Positions 4,485 to 6,675 of a stretch of 6,675 nt of DNA are shown here, piece after piece; positions within the stretch are counted from its first letter, which is position 1; each line of letters starts with the position of its first letter. This stretch comes from an uncultured Ruminococcus sp. (GTDB taxonomy: Bacteria > Bacillota > Clostridia > Oscillospirales > Ruminococcaceae). The notes below the pieces were generated by a model that searched no databases, was not told where the DNA came from, and worked only from the letters and a program-made list of their open reading frames with translations. Where the stretch lies: the NCBI GenBank assembly GCA_902783235.1, contig CACZQG010000337.1, forward strand, positions 1-6,675, read 5' to 3'. The translations under genes were made by a program, and so were the position numbers.

Positions 4485-6599
4485 ATGAAAGCTAAGGCAA
4501 GATTATTATCCGCAGTTATCAGCGGTGCAGTCATGGCGACAGCTTGCGTGGGAGGCATGGAGGTCTTCGGCAAAGGCGATATGTACGGCACTATCATTGC
4601 GGAGGCAGAAGCGGTATATGACGGAACTGCCGAGATCATGGCTGAAAAAAGTGTTAAGAGCGAAAAGGGAGAGGATGTTTCTGTACCGGTATATCTTATC
4701 CCGGAGGAAAAGGCAGTACCTAATGGCATATATAAGCTGTGCTTCAAGGTATCATACAATACATCAGCCCTGAGTCTTGCGGCAATTGAAAGGGGCACCG
4801 GCCTCAGCGGCGGTATGTTCGGCTGCAAGGGCGATACAGTAATGTTCATGGCAGTCAGGGGCAATATGAAGGTGGATACACAGAAGCCTGTATGTACTTT
4901 GAAATTCCATATCAAGGACACTACATCCGGGGTCTATCCTATAAAGCTTATTAATCAGTCGGGCAGTACAACCGAGCCTGTACAGATATTGAGTACCCAT
5001 AGCAAAAATGGCAATACATATCTGCGCCCTGTGATGAACAGCGGTTCTGTTATTGTAGGCAATGGGGATTCTCTTAGCAGAGTGACAAATGTTGCTGCGG
5101 ATATCAACGGTAATGTATCATGGGATCCTGCGTATAATGCCTCGTATTACCGTGTTACAAGAGTAGTGGACGGAACTTCATATACCAGCGGAAAGATAAC
5201 TGATACTATGTATAAGCTGGCTGTTGTTCCCGAGACAGATTTTTATGTTTATGTAACTGCTTATGACAAATCAGGCGCTTCTACAGTGAGTGAATCTGTT
5301 CTTGTTAAGAATAATAACAGCGGATTTGGCAAGCCTCAGAATATATCTGTTGACAGCAACGGTCTTGTTACATGGGATGCTGTGTCCAATGCAGTTTATT
5401 ATACAGTGACCAGGATATCTGATGGCAAGGAGGTCACTACTCCTAAGATAAAGGCTACTACATATCAGTTCCAGACTGTACCCGAGACTGCTTATCAGGT
5501 GTACATTACAGCATATGATAAGAATGACAGCTTCCGTGTCAGTGATATTTATAATGTTAAGAGCAGTCAGCTTGAAAAAGCATCAGATCTGCAGGTGGAT
5601 GCCGGAGGAAATGTAACATGGCAGGAGCTGGGCTGTGCCGTTTCCTATAAGGTGACAAGAGTGTCAGATGGTAAAAGCACTACTACTCCTATGATATATA
5701 ATACTAATTATAAATTTGTGTCGGTGCCTCTGACTGAGTACCAGGTGTATGTTACCTCTTATGACGGCAAAGGAAATTCTGTGAGAAGTGATACTGTTAC
5801 CGTGACTCCCGGAGGAGATATTACGGAAGCACCGGGTAAGGCAACTGATATAAATGTTGATGAAGAGGGGAATGTGACCTGGACCGCAGGTGAGGAGGCA
5901 GTTTATTATACAGTCTCCAGAGTCTCCAACGGAAAGACCGTTACAACACCCAAAATCAGCAGAACAAATTATAAGTTTGTGTCAGTTCCCAAAACATCGT
6001 ATGAAGTATATATAACATCATATGACAGTGAGGGTAATTATGCTGTAAGTGATATTTACAAGGTCACAGTCCCGGAGGATCCTGCAAAGCTGGGAGAGGT
6101 TACAGGTGTAAGCGTTGATGAAAACGGACTTATTACATGGAACAGCACAAATAATGCTGTATCCTATAGGGTAACTGTAGTATCAGAGGATGAAGAATTC
6201 ATTTCTGAGCCTCTTACAGTAAACAGCTATGCTCCGGAAGTGATACCTGTTTCAGACTATGAGGTGTATGTAACAGCTTATGATGCAGCCGGAAACAGTG
6301 CTAAGAGTAAAAATGTTACTGTAAAGGGTAAAGGAGAGGATCCGTCGTTAAAGCTGGGTGAGATCACCGAGATAAGCGTTGATGAGGACGGCGTTATTAC
6401 CTGGAACAAGGTGGAAAATGCAGTTTCATACACAGTCACTATAATAAACAACGGAACTGAGGTGACCTCAGATAAGCTGACAGGCACCAAATATGTTCCG
6501 GAAACAGTTCCCGAAACAGATTATGAAGTATACGTTACAGCATACGATGCTAAAAACAACTATGTAAACAGTGATACGGTGGAAATCGCTTTTGAATAA
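4485..6599 (+). CDS. Exported cohesin-type module protein with six Fn3-like repeats
   Basis: A 704-residue exported protein whose start is fixed by AGGAGG 9 nt upstream. Residues 1-42 contain a basic start (MKAKAR), a hydrophobic stretch (8-25) and a likely signal peptidase I site near AEAEA-VYDG. Residues 44-194 are a cohesin-type module related to the second module of the preceding dockerin protein: VYDGTAEI, EDVSVPVYLIP, YNTSALSL, CTLKFHIKDTTSGVYPIKL, EPVQIL, NTYLRPVMNSGSVIVG. From 197 to the end come six Fn3-like repeats of 82-88 residues, with their conserved Trp at 213, 297, 379, 466, 552 and 640; each carries a VTW/ITW strand, a YxVT strand and a Y-x-VYxTxYD strand. The protein ends right after the last repeat (DTVEIAFE) with no dockerin, sortase motif, S-layer module or membrane anchor. 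The Fn3 array is probably an extended spacer or adhesive arm presenting the N-terminal module (inference). No enzyme domain is recognised. Retention at the cell, if any, must depend on a partner or an uncleaved N-terminus. Confidence 0.9.
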   Translation: MKAKARLLSAVISGAVMATACVGGMEVFGKGDMYGTIIAEAEAVYDGTAEIMAEKSVKSEKGEDVSVPVYLIPEEKAVPNGIYKLCFKVSYNTSALSLAAIERGTGLSGGMFGCKGDTVMFMAVRGNMKVDTQKPVCTLKFHIKDTTSGVYPIKLINQSGSTTEPVQILSTHSKNGNTYLRPVMNSGSVIVGNGDSLSRVTNVAADINGNVSWDPAYNASYYRVTRVVDGTSYTSGKITDTMYKLAVVPETDFYVYVTAYDKSGASTVSESVLVKNNNSGFGKPQNISVDSNGLVTWDAVSNAVYYTVTRISDGKEVTTPKIKATTYQFQTVPETAYQVYITAYDKNDSFRVSDIYNVKSSQLEKASDLQVDAGGNVTWQELGCAVSYKVTRVSDGKSTTTPMIYNTNYKFVSVPLTEYQVYVTSYDGKGNSVRSDTVTVTPGGDITEAPGKATDINVDEEGNVTWTAGEEAVYYTVSRVSNGKTVTTPKISRTNYKFVSVPKTSYEVYITSYDSEGNYAVSDIYKVTVPEDPAKLGEVTGVSVDENGLITWNSTNNAVSYRVTVVSEDEEFISEPLTVNSYAPEVIPVSDYEVYVTAYDAAGNSAKSKNVTVKGKGEDPSLKLGEITEISVDEDGVITWNKVENAVSYTVTIINNGTEVTSDKLTGTKYVPETVPETDYEVYVTAYDAKNNYVNSDTVEIAFE
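5073..6596 (+). repeat. Six tandem Fn3-like coding repeats
   Basis: Units begin at about 5073, 5322, 5571, 5832, 6087 and 6351, so the period is about 250-265 bp. Repeats 1-4 are a subgroup with VTR or VSR in the central strand; repeats 2-4 also carry TTPKI or TTPMI, and 3 and 4 share NYKFVSVP. Repeats 5 and 6 are another subgroup that starts KLGE(V/I)T and carries ITWN with a NAVSY strand. Growth by internal duplication is likely, with 3/4 and 5/6 the closest pairs by eye. Confidence 0.88.
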
Positions 6600-6675
6600 T
6601 ATTGATCCCCCAACTAAATCTTGAATTTTCTGCTTGTCTAAATACTGAACTTCTGCGTCGGAAAGGCTTGAAATA
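6600..6675. other. Right-edge sequence without a supported gene
   Basis: The 76 bases after the cohesin-Fn3 gene contain no clear hairpin terminator, promoter or + strand gene. On the minus strand one frame is open from the edge and the outermost residues look protein-like (ISSLSDAEVQYLDKQ), but it runs on inside the Fn3 gene to a stop at 6468-6470. A convergent gene ending here is possible but not supported. Confidence 0.4.

Noticed and set aside
4545..4547. Cys21 of the cohesin-Fn3 protein as a lipidation site (MATAC)
   Set aside because: The lipobox lacks Leu or a similar residue at -3, and the hydrophobic segment continues past it. A signal peptidase I site near AEAEA before the cohesin is more natural, though lipidation cannot be fully excluded.
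4463..5000. Two minus-strand frames (4463-4921 and 4764-5000) opposite the cohesin module
   Set aside because: Both are antisense to a strong coding region, lack ribosome binding sites, and show no recognisable domains.
1509..6630. CTTGAATTTTC found after both leuA (1509-1519) and the cohesin-Fn3 gene (6620-6630)
   Set aside because: An 11-base A/T-rich match with no shared flanks. It is probably chance, and no mobile-element ends or target duplications accompany it.
1..6675. CRISPR arrays, tRNA genes, insertion sequences, attachment sites or phage genes
   Set aside because: Searched for by eye on both strands. The only repeated arrays are coding repeats (Fn3 units, dockerin halves, linker repeats), and nothing resembling a transposase or integrase is present.

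Overview
The window looks like chromosome of an anaerobic, fibre-degrading Firmicute close to Ruminococcus (the R. flavefaciens / R. albus / R. champanellensis neighbourhood). This is inferred from gene content: cohesin-type modules, a calcium-loop dockerin, low-complexity Asn/Gly/Ser linkers, strong AGGAGG-type ribosome binding sites, near-consensus sigma-A promoters and moderate GC. No rRNA, tRNA, CRISPR, insertion sequence or phage gene is visible.

Layout: all four genes lie on the + strand. (1) 1-1493 is the 3' part of a long-form 2-isopropylmalate synthase gene (leuA) cut by the left edge. (2) 1666-2589 encodes a 307-residue lipoprotein with a low-complexity spacer and a C-terminal region in which the two halves of a cohesin appear in reversed order. 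(3) 2807-4270 encodes a 487-residue secreted protein: signal peptide, large divergent cohesin-like module, DPGT linker, clear cohesin-type module and C-terminal dockerin. A textbook intrinsic terminator follows. (4) 4485-6599 encodes a 704-residue exported protein: a cohesin-type module similar to that of gene 3, then six Fn3-like repeats. The last 76 bases hold no supported gene.

Genes 2, 3 and 4 each have their own promoter with a 17-bp spacer, so this is a cluster of separately transcribed genes rather than one operon. leuA appears to be an unrelated housekeeping neighbour.

Working model (inference): the three proteins form a small non-catalytic cell-surface assembly. The lipoprotein would be a membrane-tethered receptor, the dockerin protein an adaptor scaffoldin, and the cohesin-Fn3 protein an extended spacer or docking arm. 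No enzyme is encoded here, so any dockerin-bearing enzymes would be elsewhere. The most notable observation is the apparent circular permutation of the cohesin in the lipoprotein. The order of motifs is read directly from the sequence; the fold and the dockerin binding are not shown.
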